Positions 15,401 to 22,398 of a stretch of DNA of 45,132 nt are shown piece after piece. The notes under the pieces are model-generated. The model was not told where the DNA came from and did no database searches. It saw only the letters and a program-made list of their open reading frames with translations. Position 1 is the stretch's first letter. The number at the start of each line of letters is the position of its first letter. Location: assembly GCA_026987025.1 (NCBI GenBank), contig JALSNJ010000014.1, positions 1 through 45,132 of the forward strand, given 5' to 3'. The DNA comes from Candidatus Aminicenantota bacterium. Lineage in GTDB: Bacteria; Acidobacteriota; Aminicenantia; S016-38. Position numbers and translations under genes: made by a program.

Positions 15401-15837
15401 ACCTTCCTGGGTGATTTAACCCTTTGAACAAAGGACATTATCCTTTCCCGGACCTGGGAAGCCAAAACCCGGGTCGGGAAAATTAGCAGGGCCTTGCCCT
15501 CTAAGAAAAGGGCCATGATCATTCCGAAGGTGGTCTTTCCTACCCCGGCCGGGGCCACCATGGCCACGCTTTCACCGAGGAAAACCCTCCGGGCCCATTG
15601 TCTCTGAAGGCTCCAGGGCTCAAAACCCAGGGCCCTTTTAAAAAAAAGGCTGAACTCCCCTTCCCTTTTGATGGCATGGCAGAAGGGAGAAAGTCTGTCC
15701 AGGGTACCGGCCCGGGTCAAACCCTGGCAGGGCTCCCTCTCCTGAGGAAGGCAGCGCTCACAGGGAAGTCCCTTCCTGAGCCTTCCGTCCTCGGCTTCGC
15801 CATAGCAATTGGGACAACCCCGAAGGACCTTCAGCAT
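12430..15837 (-). CDS. rgy: Reverse gyrase
   Basis: The 1135-residue enzyme fuses a superfamily 2 helicase-like half with a type IA topoisomerase and introduces positive supercoils. It is the hallmark enzyme of growth at high temperature. Zinc finger 1 is C8/C11/C26/C29, Walker A is APAGVGKTT (95-103), the DEAD-box equivalent is DDID (192-195) and helicase motif VI is QSTGRASRL (486-494). The Toprim domain begins VVVESPNKA (575-583) and carries TDPDSEGE (696-703). The catalytic tyrosine is Y887 in ITYHRTDSTRVS. Zinc finger 2, usually four cysteines just before the DPDSEGE region, keeps only C651 and C668. The ATG lacks a ribosome site and lies 6 bases after a perfect TATAAT. Confidence 0.97.
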   Translation of the reverse strand: MLKVLRGCPNCYGEAEDGRLRKGLPCERCLPQEREPCQGLTRAGTLDRLSPFCHAIKREGEFSLFFKRALGFEPWSLQRQWARRVFLGESVAMVAPAGVGKTTFGMIMALFLEGKALLIFPTRVLASQVRERIMSFVQRVKSPRKVLLYTPSRASKKSLEEGEFDLLIGTNAFLQRNFKVLKRFKFSFIFIDDIDSFLKGARSAIRLFELLGFGPEDIEKALVGKRSDKSSSAVAVISSATLKPRGRTALLFRNLLGMEVQRASSSLRNILDIACRVKDSGEAVEKAAELIREMGSGGLIFVSVLQGLQGAGQVRDFLRERGINCVLHSEIPPEELRKSLEEGKVQAAVGISHSANPLVRGLDLPHAIRYVIHLDVPRRVFPLKFSRSPSSLVGLIHALMGILEVGERTKALAYLNYLRRYSGMKEQDLEKYPKLKKKVQEISLWLEGILFREDFKERVNSSPDIALKVVNGQGSVVVADAASYIQSTGRASRLVAGALTRGISVLFWDDEKSFNSLKKRLSYYFPHQEVEFKTLEEVNLGEELLRVDRDRERARAILSGRAPAQVRDLFRTTLVVVESPNKARTIAGFFGRPQARAVEGAVAYDIPMGERLLTITASLGHVLDLVVERGFFGVEETEEGFVPLYDTIKICREDRIQHTEVSYLKERCKGEILDKISVIDGLRKLAFQADEVFIATDPDSEGEKIAYDLFLHLRAYNPRIFRAEFHEVRPGAFKAALENPRDFSVSMVKAQMVRRITDRWVGFVLSRVLWREFSRSWFSAGRVQTPVLGWIIQREAEARKKKARVEIDFEGYTLGFEEEDVGLARRLQREWKDIEFHLEGQGQREIQPPPPYSTDTVLEDAGVKLKFSAAKTMALLQELFEKGFITYHRTDSTRVSDAGKFSVARPYIVEAFGEGYFHPRSWGQGGAHECIRPTRPLKPEEFSTMLWSGAVYFSDASRASKLYSLIFRRFMASQMRPVRVRTARLCLSAPFFSRCQEVNLEILQDGFNLLLPSVRIFPSSCRLKGVEVKLIPAKPLFTQGSLVAEMKAKGLGRPSTYAHIIQTLLERGYVKEVRGRLIPTTMGKKVYSFFRENYPDYVSEELTRSLEETMDRVERGEVDWQEVLKQVYRVRGLLL

Positions 15838-15843
15838 AAACCC

Positions 15844-15872
15844 ATTATATCCGAAAACCCATGCCCTGGAAA
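15844..15872 (-). promoter_or_regulatory. Reverse gyrase promoter, leaderless type
   Basis: On the minus strand TTTCCA (15872-15867) and a perfect TATAAT (15849-15844) are 17 bases apart. The expected transcription start coincides with the A of the ATG at 15837. Confidence 0.6.
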
Positions 15873-15895
15873 CAAGGGAGAAGTTCTGGTATAAA
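15867..15895 (+). promoter_or_regulatory. Symporter promoter, extended -10, leaderless type
   Basis: TGGTATAAA (15887-15895) is an extended -10 box ending 7 bases before the chosen ATG at 15903. A weak -35 (TGGAAA, 15867-15872) falls on the same six base pairs as the -35 of the divergent reverse gyrase promoter. Confidence 0.5.
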
Positions 15896-15902
15896 AATTC
15901 CC

Positions 15903-17468
15903 ATGGGACCGATAGACTGGACCATAGTTTTCCTCTACATCTTCGGCATCGTGGTCCTGGGATACCTGGTGGGGAAAACCCAGAGGGGACGCCTGGATTA
16001 TTTTCTGGCAGGAAGGAAAATGGGACCCTGGCCTGTGGCCCTTTCCATGATATCCACCCAGATAAGCGCCATAAGCCTGATAGGTGCCCCTGCCTTCGTG
16101 GCCTTAAGGAAAGGGGGCGGGCTTTTCTGGCTTCAGTACGAGCTGGCGGTGCCGCTGGCCATGGTGGCCATTATGTTCTTTCTGGTGCCTGCCTACGGGA
16201 AAAAGGGGGAGGTTAGCATTTACGCTGTGCTGGAGGAAAACCTCGGGAAAAAAGCCAGAAGGACCGTAAGCGTGATATTCCTCCTTAGCAGGGCCATGGG
16301 CACAGGGGTGGCCCTTTTCGCCACATCGGTGGTGGCCTCCGTTTGCTTAGGGCTTCCGGTAGCTCACACCATAATAATAGCCGGGACAGTAACCGTTCTT
16401 TATACAACCATGGGAGGCATAAAGGCGGATATATATTCGGACATAATTCAGCTGTTCATCTTCGTAGCAGGGGTGCTCTTTTCCTTGGGTTTCGTAGCAG
16501 TCTACTTAACACAGAACGGCGTGCCCTTGAGCTTTCCGGACCCCTCCAGGGTTCGGGCGCTAAAATTAGACCAGTGGGGATTTGCCCCGGGAGAAACCTT
16601 CGGGTTCTGGCCCATGCTCTTAGGGGGATTTTTCCTTTACATTTCCTATTACGGATGCGATCAATCCCAGGCCCAGAGGCTCCTTACCACCCCATCGGCG
16701 GAGGTATCCCGGAAGGCCCTTCTTATCAACGGGCTTCTCCGCTTTCCCATCACCATGCTCTACCTGTTCTTTGGTCTTCTGCTGATACCCTTCATAAATT
16801 CCCACCCTGAATTTCAAAGGATGCTGCTGGGAAAACCATCCAATTTCCTGGTACCCACCTTCATCATCCGCTTCTTTCCTGCGGGGCTTAAGGGACTGAT
16901 GGTATCCGGGATTTTCGCCGCCACCATGTCCTCTGCGGACAGCGCCCTCAATTCTCTAAGCGCCATAACCTGGAGCGAATTCGTAAGGGAGGGCAAATGG
17001 GGAAAGAAGCTAAGGGAAATGCCGGTGCTCAGGGGGCTTACGGTCCTGTGGGGAGGTTTTGCCTTAGCCTCGGCCTTTCTTTTTATGAAGGCCTCCCAGA
17101 CGGTGATTGAACTGGTGAACAAAATAGGCTCTGCCTTTTACGGACCGGTCCTGGCTGCCTTCGCCATGGCGGTTCTCCTGCAGGGAGTGAAGGAAGGCTG
17201 GGCCCTGGCCGGTCTGGGAGCCGGCGTTATCCTCAATCTTTTTCTTTGGGCCTTCCTCCCGGATAAAGTCTCCTGGATGTGGTGGAACCTCACAGGGTTC
17301 GCTATTCCCCTCCTGGTTGTTTTCTTCATTTCCCTCCTTAGCCGTGAGAAGATAAGAACGAAGAAGGTAATCTTCCCTTCCAGAGCTAAAAACCTCGCCC
17401 TTCCCCTCTTGGCGGCCTTTCCTCTTTTCCTGGCCCTGAGTTTTTTGCTGGAAAAACTCCTACGCTAA
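15903..17468 (+). CDS. Sodium/solute symporter (SSS family)
   Basis: The 521-residue integral membrane protein has about 13 hydrophobic helices. Family marks are the DYFLAGRKMGPW motif after helix 1, ISTQISAISLIGAPAF in helix 2, and GIFAATMSSADSALNSLSAI in the middle. The last of these is the SSS region containing the conserved serines next to the Na+ site. The substrate could be a sugar, an organic acid or another solute; the family cannot be narrowed by eye. The start at 15903 is preferred over ATG 15861, because the extra 14 residues (MPWKQGRSSGIKIP) are polar and overlap the promoter. No ribosome site precedes 15903. The stop overlaps the opposing receptor's stop by 3 bases. Confidence 0.92.
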   Translation: MGPIDWTIVFLYIFGIVVLGYLVGKTQRGRLDYFLAGRKMGPWPVALSMISTQISAISLIGAPAFVALRKGGGLFWLQYELAVPLAMVAIMFFLVPAYGKKGEVSIYAVLEENLGKKARRTVSVIFLLSRAMGTGVALFATSVVASVCLGLPVAHTIIIAGTVTVLYTTMGGIKADIYSDIIQLFIFVAGVLFSLGFVAVYLTQNGVPLSFPDPSRVRALKLDQWGFAPGETFGFWPMLLGGFFLYISYYGCDQSQAQRLLTTPSAEVSRKALLINGLLRFPITMLYLFFGLLLIPFINSHPEFQRMLLGKPSNFLVPTFIIRFFPAGLKGLMVSGIFAATMSSADSALNSLSAITWSEFVREGKWGKKLREMPVLRGLTVLWGGFALASAFLFMKASQTVIELVNKIGSAFYGPVLAAFAMAVLLQGVKEGWALAGLGAGVILNLFLWAFLPDKVSWMWWNLTGFAIPLLVVFFISLLSREKIRTKKVIFPSRAKNLALPLLAAFPLFLALSFLLEKLLR

Positions 17469-17758
17469 AGGATATAAGTTATTCCGAGGATCAGGGTTCT
17501 GGGCTTGGAAGGTCCGTAAATATAACCGGCATCCCGGAGGGGACCCCGATCAATGTCGCGCTGAAAGGAATTGAAAAGGTTGTAAATCTCCCCATAGACC
17601 TCCAGGGTTTCCTCCCCTATTTTCAACTTTTTTGAAAGGCTGACATTAAAGACAGTGTAGGGTCTGGTGGTCTCCAGCCGGTCCTCCGGAATGTAGCCCG
17701 AATAATGTGGAAGTTTCATGCTTCCCGTGTAATTTAGGGAGAGGAGGAGTCTGAAACG
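17465..17758 (-). pseudogene. C-terminal part of TonB receptor, frameshifted off the main gene
   Basis: In the frame ending with TAG at 17465 the sequence reads RFRLLLSLNYTGSMKLPHY and continues to a typical receptor end (VYGEIYNLFNS ... LILGITYIL). These are the last barrel strands missing from the gene at 17734-19716. Translation from ATG 17719 would give only an 84-residue fragment with no signal peptide. Adding one G to the run at 17760-17763 joins the two frames into one protein of about 750 residues. It could be a true mutation, slippage or a sequencing error. Confidence 0.85.
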
Positions 17759-19716
17759 CGGGGAAGAAAGGCGGTGAGTTTTAAATAGCCGTATTTGTCA
17801 GGGGTTTTAAACATTTCTAAGGAGCCGAATTCCGGCTCCGGCTCATCCAGCCTTGTTCTCTCCACCGTCCAGCCTGCATCAAGTTCCATGCGGGCTGCTA
17901 TCTTGAAGCCCAGGTCCAGCTCTGCTCCCCATACCCTTGCTCCTCTGCCGTTGGTTCTGAAGAAGACCCTGGAGTTTTCATCCCCTTCAACCTCCTTAAG
18001 CTGAAATTGGTTTTTTAGCCTCGTATAGAAGACCCCTCCACTGAGGAGAAAGGATTTCTCCCTCCCCACCCACAGGTAGTCCCCTCCCAGGTACAGGCTC
18101 GCGGACCTCTCCTCCCGCAGTTCAGTGTCGTTTTTTATTATGAACCCCTCTCCCCCCACCATGGTTATGTGAAGGTCCTCGTCAAAGACCTGAGGGGCCC
18201 TGAATCCCGCCGAGGCGGTAGCCCTGAGGGAGAATCCTTTAAACAACTTCACAAGAAGGCTTGCCCTGGGGGAGGCTATTATTTTCCTCACCTTGCTGTG
18301 GCGGTCAAAGCGGGAGCCCAAAAGCAGGTCAACTCCCTCGGCCAAGGAAAGCTCGTCCTGAAGGTAAATTCCGTAGTTAGTATATTGGTCATCAATGGTT
18401 CTGCCGTAAGCCGGAGCCTCATCCATGAGGTGCTCGTAATTATAGTTGACGCCCACAGTGAAAAGATTATCCCCCGCCGGAAAACTGTACTGGACCAGGG
18501 CTATGGTCAGTGGGTCCTTAGTTTCGCCGTAGGCATTGGGGTCCATTCCACCGCCATAATAGCTGTTGCGGTTCAGGAAGGTGTGCGTAAGGGATATTTT
18601 CAGCAGGTCCGCACCGAAGCTCTGCTCCCAGGTGAGCCCAAAATCAATCCTGTTGGTCCTCGCCATTTCGCAGAGCAGCGCTTCATGGGGAGGCTTATCC
18701 AGCTGGTCACCTCCCCTCCTGTATTCCTGGATCCTGGCAAAGGAGAATTTGAGCTTCCCGTTGAGGGAGGGGAAACTCCGGTAGAGATTGGCCCCGAAGG
18801 CGGTATCCCTTATGATTCCCAGATCGGAGAAACCGTCCCCGTTTACATCCACGGGCTGGCGATTGTAGTAGGAACCGAAAATGAAAGCCCTGGTCTTCCC
18901 GTCCTTGGACACATAGCTGGAGGTAAGGCCGAGATTAAAAAGCTCCCTTCCCAGTATGGCCTCCTGCTGAAGCCTGAGCACGGTCCTGTTCTCCTGAGGT
19001 TCCCTGGTGATTATGTTCACCACCCCGGCTATGGCGTTGCTCCCGTAAATGGAGGATGCTCCTCCCTTAACCACCTCAATTTTATCTATCATCTCCGAAG
19101 GTATCTGTTCCAGACCGTATACGCTAGCTAGGGAGGAAATTACCGGCATCCCGTCCACCAGGATCTGGGTATACTTACCTTCCAGACCGTTCAACCTTAC
19201 CTGGGTGTAATTGCAGTTATAGCAATCGGTCTCCACCCTGAGGCCGGTGGTAAAGGAAAGGGCCTCCGCCAGGTTTATGGGCTTGATCTCCTCCATCTCC
19301 CGATGGGAAATAAGGTAGGTTTTGACCGGAACATTCTCCAGCCTCATTTTGGTGGCGGTGGCGGTAACGGTAATCTCCTCGGAAAGTTCCTTCAAAAGGA
19401 CGAAAACCACGGGAACCTTAGCGCCTTTTTCTATTTTCAGGGCAGGGCTTTGATAGTCCACATAACCTTCCTTGAGGATTCTAAGGTGAACCGTGGAACC
19501 TGCGGGTAAGCTCAGCGTAAATTCACCCCTTTCATCGGTTCTGGCAACCACCGAAAGCTCCGGCACTATCACCGTAGCCTCAGCCACAGGCTCCCTCTCC
19601 TCGTCTATTACTTTGGCCACCAGCCTTGCCCTGTTGGGACCTATCCAGAAAAGTCCTAAGGAACCTGAAATCAAAAGGGAAAACAGAACTGAAAAACTGA
19701 AGGCTTTCCTCCACAT
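17734..19716 (-). CDS. TonB-dependent outer-membrane receptor, N-terminal 660 residues (frameshifted)
   Basis: The protein has a signal peptide (about 1-25) and a carboxypeptidase-regulatory-like beta domain (about 32-110, with TDERGEFTLSLPAG). The plug follows (about 115-240), with EITVTATATKM, RLNGLEGKYTQILVDGMPV and IEVVKGGASSIYGSNAIAGV. A plug CYNC pair recalls a receptor family found with metal-uptake genes. The rest is beta barrel. The frame stops early at 17734, and the final strands lie in another frame (17465-17758), so this copy lacks its C-terminal insertion signal unless the frameshift is corrected. It is the last gene behind a DUF4198-like gene and a DtxR-type repressor, which points to iron or another metal as substrate. 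AGGAGG precedes the ATG. Confidence 0.9.
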   Translation of the reverse strand: MWRKAFSFSVLFSLLISGSLGLFWIGPNRARLVAKVIDEEREPVAEATVIVPELSVVARTDERGEFTLSLPAGSTVHLRILKEGYVDYQSPALKIEKGAKVPVVFVLLKELSEEITVTATATKMRLENVPVKTYLISHREMEEIKPINLAEALSFTTGLRVETDCYNCNYTQVRLNGLEGKYTQILVDGMPVISSLASVYGLEQIPSEMIDKIEVVKGGASSIYGSNAIAGVVNIITREPQENRTVLRLQQEAILGRELFNLGLTSSYVSKDGKTRAFIFGSYYNRQPVDVNGDGFSDLGIIRDTAFGANLYRSFPSLNGKLKFSFARIQEYRRGGDQLDKPPHEALLCEMARTNRIDFGLTWEQSFGADLLKISLTHTFLNRNSYYGGGMDPNAYGETKDPLTIALVQYSFPAGDNLFTVGVNYNYEHLMDEAPAYGRTIDDQYTNYGIYLQDELSLAEGVDLLLGSRFDRHSKVRKIIASPRASLLVKLFKGFSLRATASAGFRAPQVFDEDLHITMVGGEGFIIKNDTELREERSASLYLGGDYLWVGREKSFLLSGGVFYTRLKNQFQLKEVEGDENSRVFFRTNGRGARVWGAELDLGFKIAARMELDAGWTVERTRLDEPEPEFGSLEMFKTPDKYGYLKLTAFLPRVSDSSSP

Positions 19717-19718
19717 AT

Positions 19719-20216
19719 CTAATCCTCCTGTACAGAATTACGCTTTCCCCTGCCACATTCCGGGGGGCGGATACCCCGTTCAGCGTAGTAATGGAAGCTG
19801 CGAAGCCAGAAGGGAACATCCTCCGGACAGGTTTCTATGAACTCCAGAAATTTTACCAGCCTATCAAAGGTATCCTGATGAAGATAATGCTCTATGGCAC
19901 AGGCATCCTCCTCGGCCACAGCTTCCTCCACCCCCAGCACCTTTACCAGAAACTCCTTCAGGGTCCTGTGCACCCGATAAATCCTTCTGGCCTCCCTTTT
20001 ACCTGCAGGGGTAAGCTCCACATATCCGTATTTTTCGTGGTTTACAAGACCCCTTGCCTCCAGGGCCTTAAGGGCGGATACCACCGAGGGTTTTTTAACC
20101 TTTAAAAACGAAGATATATCCTTGACCCTGACCACCCTTTTCTCCTTTTCTATTAAATAGACCGCTTCCAGATAATCCTCAAGACTCTGTGAGAGTTTGT
20201 CTCTTCTGGCATTCAT
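19719..20216 (-). CDS. DtxR/MntR-family metal-dependent repressor
   Basis: The 165-residue protein has a winged helix (about 10-72, LEDYLEAVYLIEKEKR ... KVKKPSVVSALKALEARGLV) and a dimerisation/metal domain. The ligand string EEDACAIEHYL places C106, E109 and H110 like C102/E105/H106 of DtxR. MntR has Glu where this protein has Cys, so an iron-type sensor is more likely than a manganese sensor. The ancillary-site H83 is present. It lacks the SH3-like domain of full DtxR. The C-terminal tail carries extra cysteines (ETCPED, PPECGRG). The gene sits in the operon it probably controls: 11 bases follow the DUF4198-like gene, and the receptor starts 2 bases after its end. Confidence 0.9.
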   Translation of the reverse strand: MNARRDKLSQSLEDYLEAVYLIEKEKRVVRVKDISSFLKVKKPSVVSALKALEARGLVNHEKYGYVELTPAGKREARRIYRVHRTLKEFLVKVLGVEEAVAEEDACAIEHYLHQDTFDRLVKFLEFIETCPEDVPFWLRSFHYYAERGIRPPECGRGKRNSVQED

Positions 20217-20227
20217 ATTTTGAATCC

Positions 20228-20992
20228 CTATTTTACCTCAAAACTCAGGGTGGAGGTGAAGGAAAGGACCCTGCACTTTTTGGCCATTCTGCCCTGGGGA
20301 TTTTTCTTGAGCTGAGCCTTTACCATCCACCTCCCCCAATGAAGGATTCTTATCTCAGCTATACCCTTTTCATCAGTTTCCGTGGCGAAGGCGTAATCGT
20401 CCCTGGTGGAAAATCCCTCGTAAGTAGCATAAACAGGGACAAAGGGAAGGGGTCTTCCCCGAAAAAGAACCCTCAGCCTAATGAAGTCACCGGATTTCAG
20501 CCCGGAGGGGTCTTCCAGGGGGATCAATTCCATTTTAAATCCCACGGCCCTGTCGAATCCCCGGGAAGGGTTCCCCGATTTAAGAATTGCCTTGGCAAAT
20601 TGCTGATAGAAGCTGCTCACCAAAATTCTCCCCTCCACCTCGTCCATGGGCTTTGAGTAATGATGGATTTCGCCTCCCTTCAAGGCCATGGTGTAATAAC
20701 CTGACTTAGTGCTGGCATATACTATGTAATAGCCCTCCTGTTTAAACTGAAATGGCGTCTCTAAAAAGCCTCCCCCGGGGTTGAACTTCACCCTCCTGCC
20801 ATCGGGCAATATAACTCCGTAATCTTTGACATCCTCAGGATTTATGAAGTCTGCCACCGGGAACCTGTGTCCCCATCCCAGAAATATCACAGTCCTTTCG
20901 TTTATTTTTCCGTAAAAGGCCGTGGAATTAATCCATAGCGTGTGGCCGAAAATAAGGCCTGAAAGAAGAATCGCTGAGAGCAACCTCTTCAT
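20228..20992 (-). CDS. Periplasmic DUF4198/NikM-like protein
   Basis: The start is placed at ATG 20992, where AGGGGTG precedes it and a signal peptide follows at once (MKRLLSAILLSGLIFGHTLW). A GTG at 21001 is also open. The 254-residue product has the DUF4198 layout: a first beta domain with GWGHRFPVADFINPEDV and a second Ig-like domain with FRGRPLPFVPVYATYEGF and TDEKGIAEIRI. Family members lie beside nickel, cobalt or iron uptake genes and are thought to help deliver metals in the periplasm, without a proven mechanism. Here it leads an operon with a DtxR-type repressor and a TonB receptor, and its promoter carries a palindromic operator. Confidence 0.82.
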   Translation of the reverse strand: MKRLLSAILLSGLIFGHTLWINSTAFYGKINERTVIFLGWGHRFPVADFINPEDVKDYGVILPDGRRVKFNPGGGFLETPFQFKQEGYYIVYASTKSGYYTMALKGGEIHHYSKPMDEVEGRILVSSFYQQFAKAILKSGNPSRGFDRAVGFKMELIPLEDPSGLKSGDFIRLRVLFRGRPLPFVPVYATYEGFSTRDDYAFATETDEKGIAEIRILHWGRWMVKAQLKKNPQGRMAKKCRVLSFTSTLSFEVK

Positions 20993-21024
20993 AGCACACA
21001 CCCCTGAAATTGTTATAGATGTCT

Positions 21025-21053
21025 ATTTTAGTTAGTTTTATCTAACTTGTCAA
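21025..21053 (-). promoter_or_regulatory. Metal-regulated promoter with DtxR-type operator
   Basis: On the minus strand TTGACA (21053-21048), 17 bases, then TAAAAT (21030-21025). The whole spacer is filled by a perfect palindrome AGTTAG-N6-CTAACT (21030-21047), which touches the -10 box. Its arms resemble the TTAG/CTAA arms of DtxR/IdeR boxes. The second gene of the operon encodes a DtxR-type protein, so autoregulation is the natural reading. Confidence 0.75.
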
Positions 21054-21086
21054 GGGTCTTCGGTTTTCCTTCTAAAGGTAATGTTC

Positions 21087-21092
21087 TATAAT
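21087..21092 (+). promoter_or_regulatory. -10 box of lipid kinase gene, leaderless type
   Basis: A perfect TATAAT ends 7 bases before the GTG start at 21100, with no ribosome site between. The -35 region is weak (TTTTCC, 21064-21069). Confidence 0.5.
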
Positions 21093-21099
21093 TTAACCT

Positions 21100-21948
21100 G
21101 TGGTAAAGGAAAAGGCGCTTTTCGTTATAAATCCTCTGGCCGGCACCAACCGGCGGATCCGGGATGAGATTTTTAAAATCCTTTCCATCGGGTATGAGCT
21201 TGAGGTCCTCACCGCCGAAGATAAGGAAAAAACCCTGGAGCGGCTCCGGCTAAGGAGGCCCTCCACAGTTATAGTGGCCGGGGGGGACGGCACAATTAAT
21301 AGCACCATCCCCTACCTTATGGAATCCGGGGCTTTCCTGGGCATCATCCCCTTCGGTTCCGGCAACGGCCTGGCCCGGAATCTAAGGATTCCCCTAAACC
21401 CCGCTCAGGCGGCCAGAAGGCTTCTGAGACCCAAGAAGCTCAGGGTGGATGTGGGAATAATTAATGGAAAGATTTACTTTATGAATGTGGCGGGGGTGGG
21501 CTTTGATGGTTATGTGGCCCACGAGTTTGAAAGCATGGGGAAAAGGGGCATCCCTCCCTATGTGTACGCAGCCCTCAAGGGATATTTCAAGTTCGGGGAA
21601 TTCAATTACGAAACCCAGGGGATCAGGGGAAAAGCCTTTCTCATCGCCTTCGCCAACTTTCCCCAATATGGAGGCGAGGCCAGGATAGCCCCTGGAGCAA
21701 ATCCTTCCGACGGAAAAGTAGATGTGATATTCCTGCGTAAACCTAATATAGGTTATACCCTGGGGAATTGGCCAAGGTTGTTTGTGGGGGGAATAGAAAA
21801 GCTGAGGATATATTCCAGATTAAGGGTCTCCAGCCTTAATTTGAGGGTTTCTCCTCCCCAACCATCCCATTATGATGGAGAAAAAGGCCCTCTCCTCACC
21901 TCTCTACACCTTCAGGTGAGAAAGAGGGCCGTTAAAGTTCTTCGCTAA
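21100..21948 (+). CDS. Diacylglycerol kinase-family lipid kinase (YegS/DgkB type)
   Basis: The 282-residue cytoplasmic kinase has the DAGK catalytic domain. FVINPLAGTNRR lies near residue 7, the nucleotide-binding GGDGTINSTI follows at about 62-71, and IPFGSGNGLARNLRIP is the glycine-rich substrate loop. A C-terminal beta sandwich (VDVGIINGKIYFMNVAGVGFDG onward) is characteristic of YegS and DgkB. Likely substrates are diacylglycerol or related lipids, for phospholipid recycling. It starts with GTG, has no Shine-Dalgarno site, and a TATAAT lies 7 bases upstream. It is divergent from the metal-uptake operon and ends 1 base before the opposing exbD stop. Confidence 0.92.
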   Translation: MVKEKALFVINPLAGTNRRIRDEIFKILSIGYELEVLTAEDKEKTLERLRLRRPSTVIVAGGDGTINSTIPYLMESGAFLGIIPFGSGNGLARNLRIPLNPAQAARRLLRPKKLRVDVGIINGKIYFMNVAGVGFDGYVAHEFESMGKRGIPPYVYAALKGYFKFGEFNYETQGIRGKAFLIAFANFPQYGGEARIAPGANPSDGKVDVIFLRKPNIGYTLGNWPRLFVGGIEKLRIYSRLRVSSLNLRVSPPQPSHYDGEKGPLLTSLHLQVRKRAVKVLR

Positions 21949-21949
21949 T

Positions 21950-22387
21950 CTATTCTGTGGCCTTTTCCGTGAGAATGCCCAGAACTTCTATTCCTTCGCC
22001 CCTTATCCTCACCAGCACATCGGATATAACATCAAAGGTGACATCCTTGTCCGCCTTAAGGTAAACCACCTTCTTATCCAGGCTCTCCAGAGCCTCGGTG
22101 AGCTTGGGGCCCAGGTCGTCCAGGATCTTTATCTCCTCAATCCTTCCTCTGTTGGAAAGGTAAAATCTGGGTTTTTTCGTCACTTCGTCTATGGAGATTC
22201 CTACATAAACCATGTTGGAAGGCTCGGGCTGGTTGGCGGTGTTTATGGCTTCGGGAAGACGAACAACCACTCCGGAGGCCACCATGGGGGTGATGATCAT
22301 GAAGATGATGAGAAGAACTAAGAGAACATCGCAGAATGGAACGACATTAGGTTCTGATTTTACCCCAGTGCCAATTTCGGCGCCCAT
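21950..22387 (-). CDS. exbD: ExbD/TolR biopolymer transport protein
   Basis: The 145-residue protein has one membrane helix with the proton-carrying Asp (PNVVPFCDVLLVLLIIFMII, about 14-33). A periplasmic domain contains VVYLKADKDVTFDVISDVL, the conserved peptidoglycan/TonB-interacting half. With the adjacent ExbB and TonB it forms the energy complex for outer-membrane receptors such as the one at 17734. It follows exbB by 11 bases, with an RBS-like CGAGGT. Its membrane segment is almost the same as in the orphan ExbD at 4481. Confidence 0.95.
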   Translation of the reverse strand: MGAEIGTGVKSEPNVVPFCDVLLVLLIIFMIITPMVASGVVVRLPEAINTANQPEPSNMVYVGISIDEVTKKPRFYLSNRGRIEEIKILDDLGPKLTEALESLDKKVVYLKADKDVTFDVISDVLVRIRGEGIEVLGILTEKATE

Positions 22388-22398
22388 TTTTTACCTCG

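Noticed and set aside
15861-15902. Earlier symporter start at ATG 15861
   Set aside because: The extra residues are polar and unlike SSS proteins, and the stretch contains the likely -35 and -10 boxes.
18169-19131. 320-codon plus-strand frame opposite the TonB receptor
   Set aside because: It is antisense to a clear receptor. The product is low in recognisable motifs and has no start signal.
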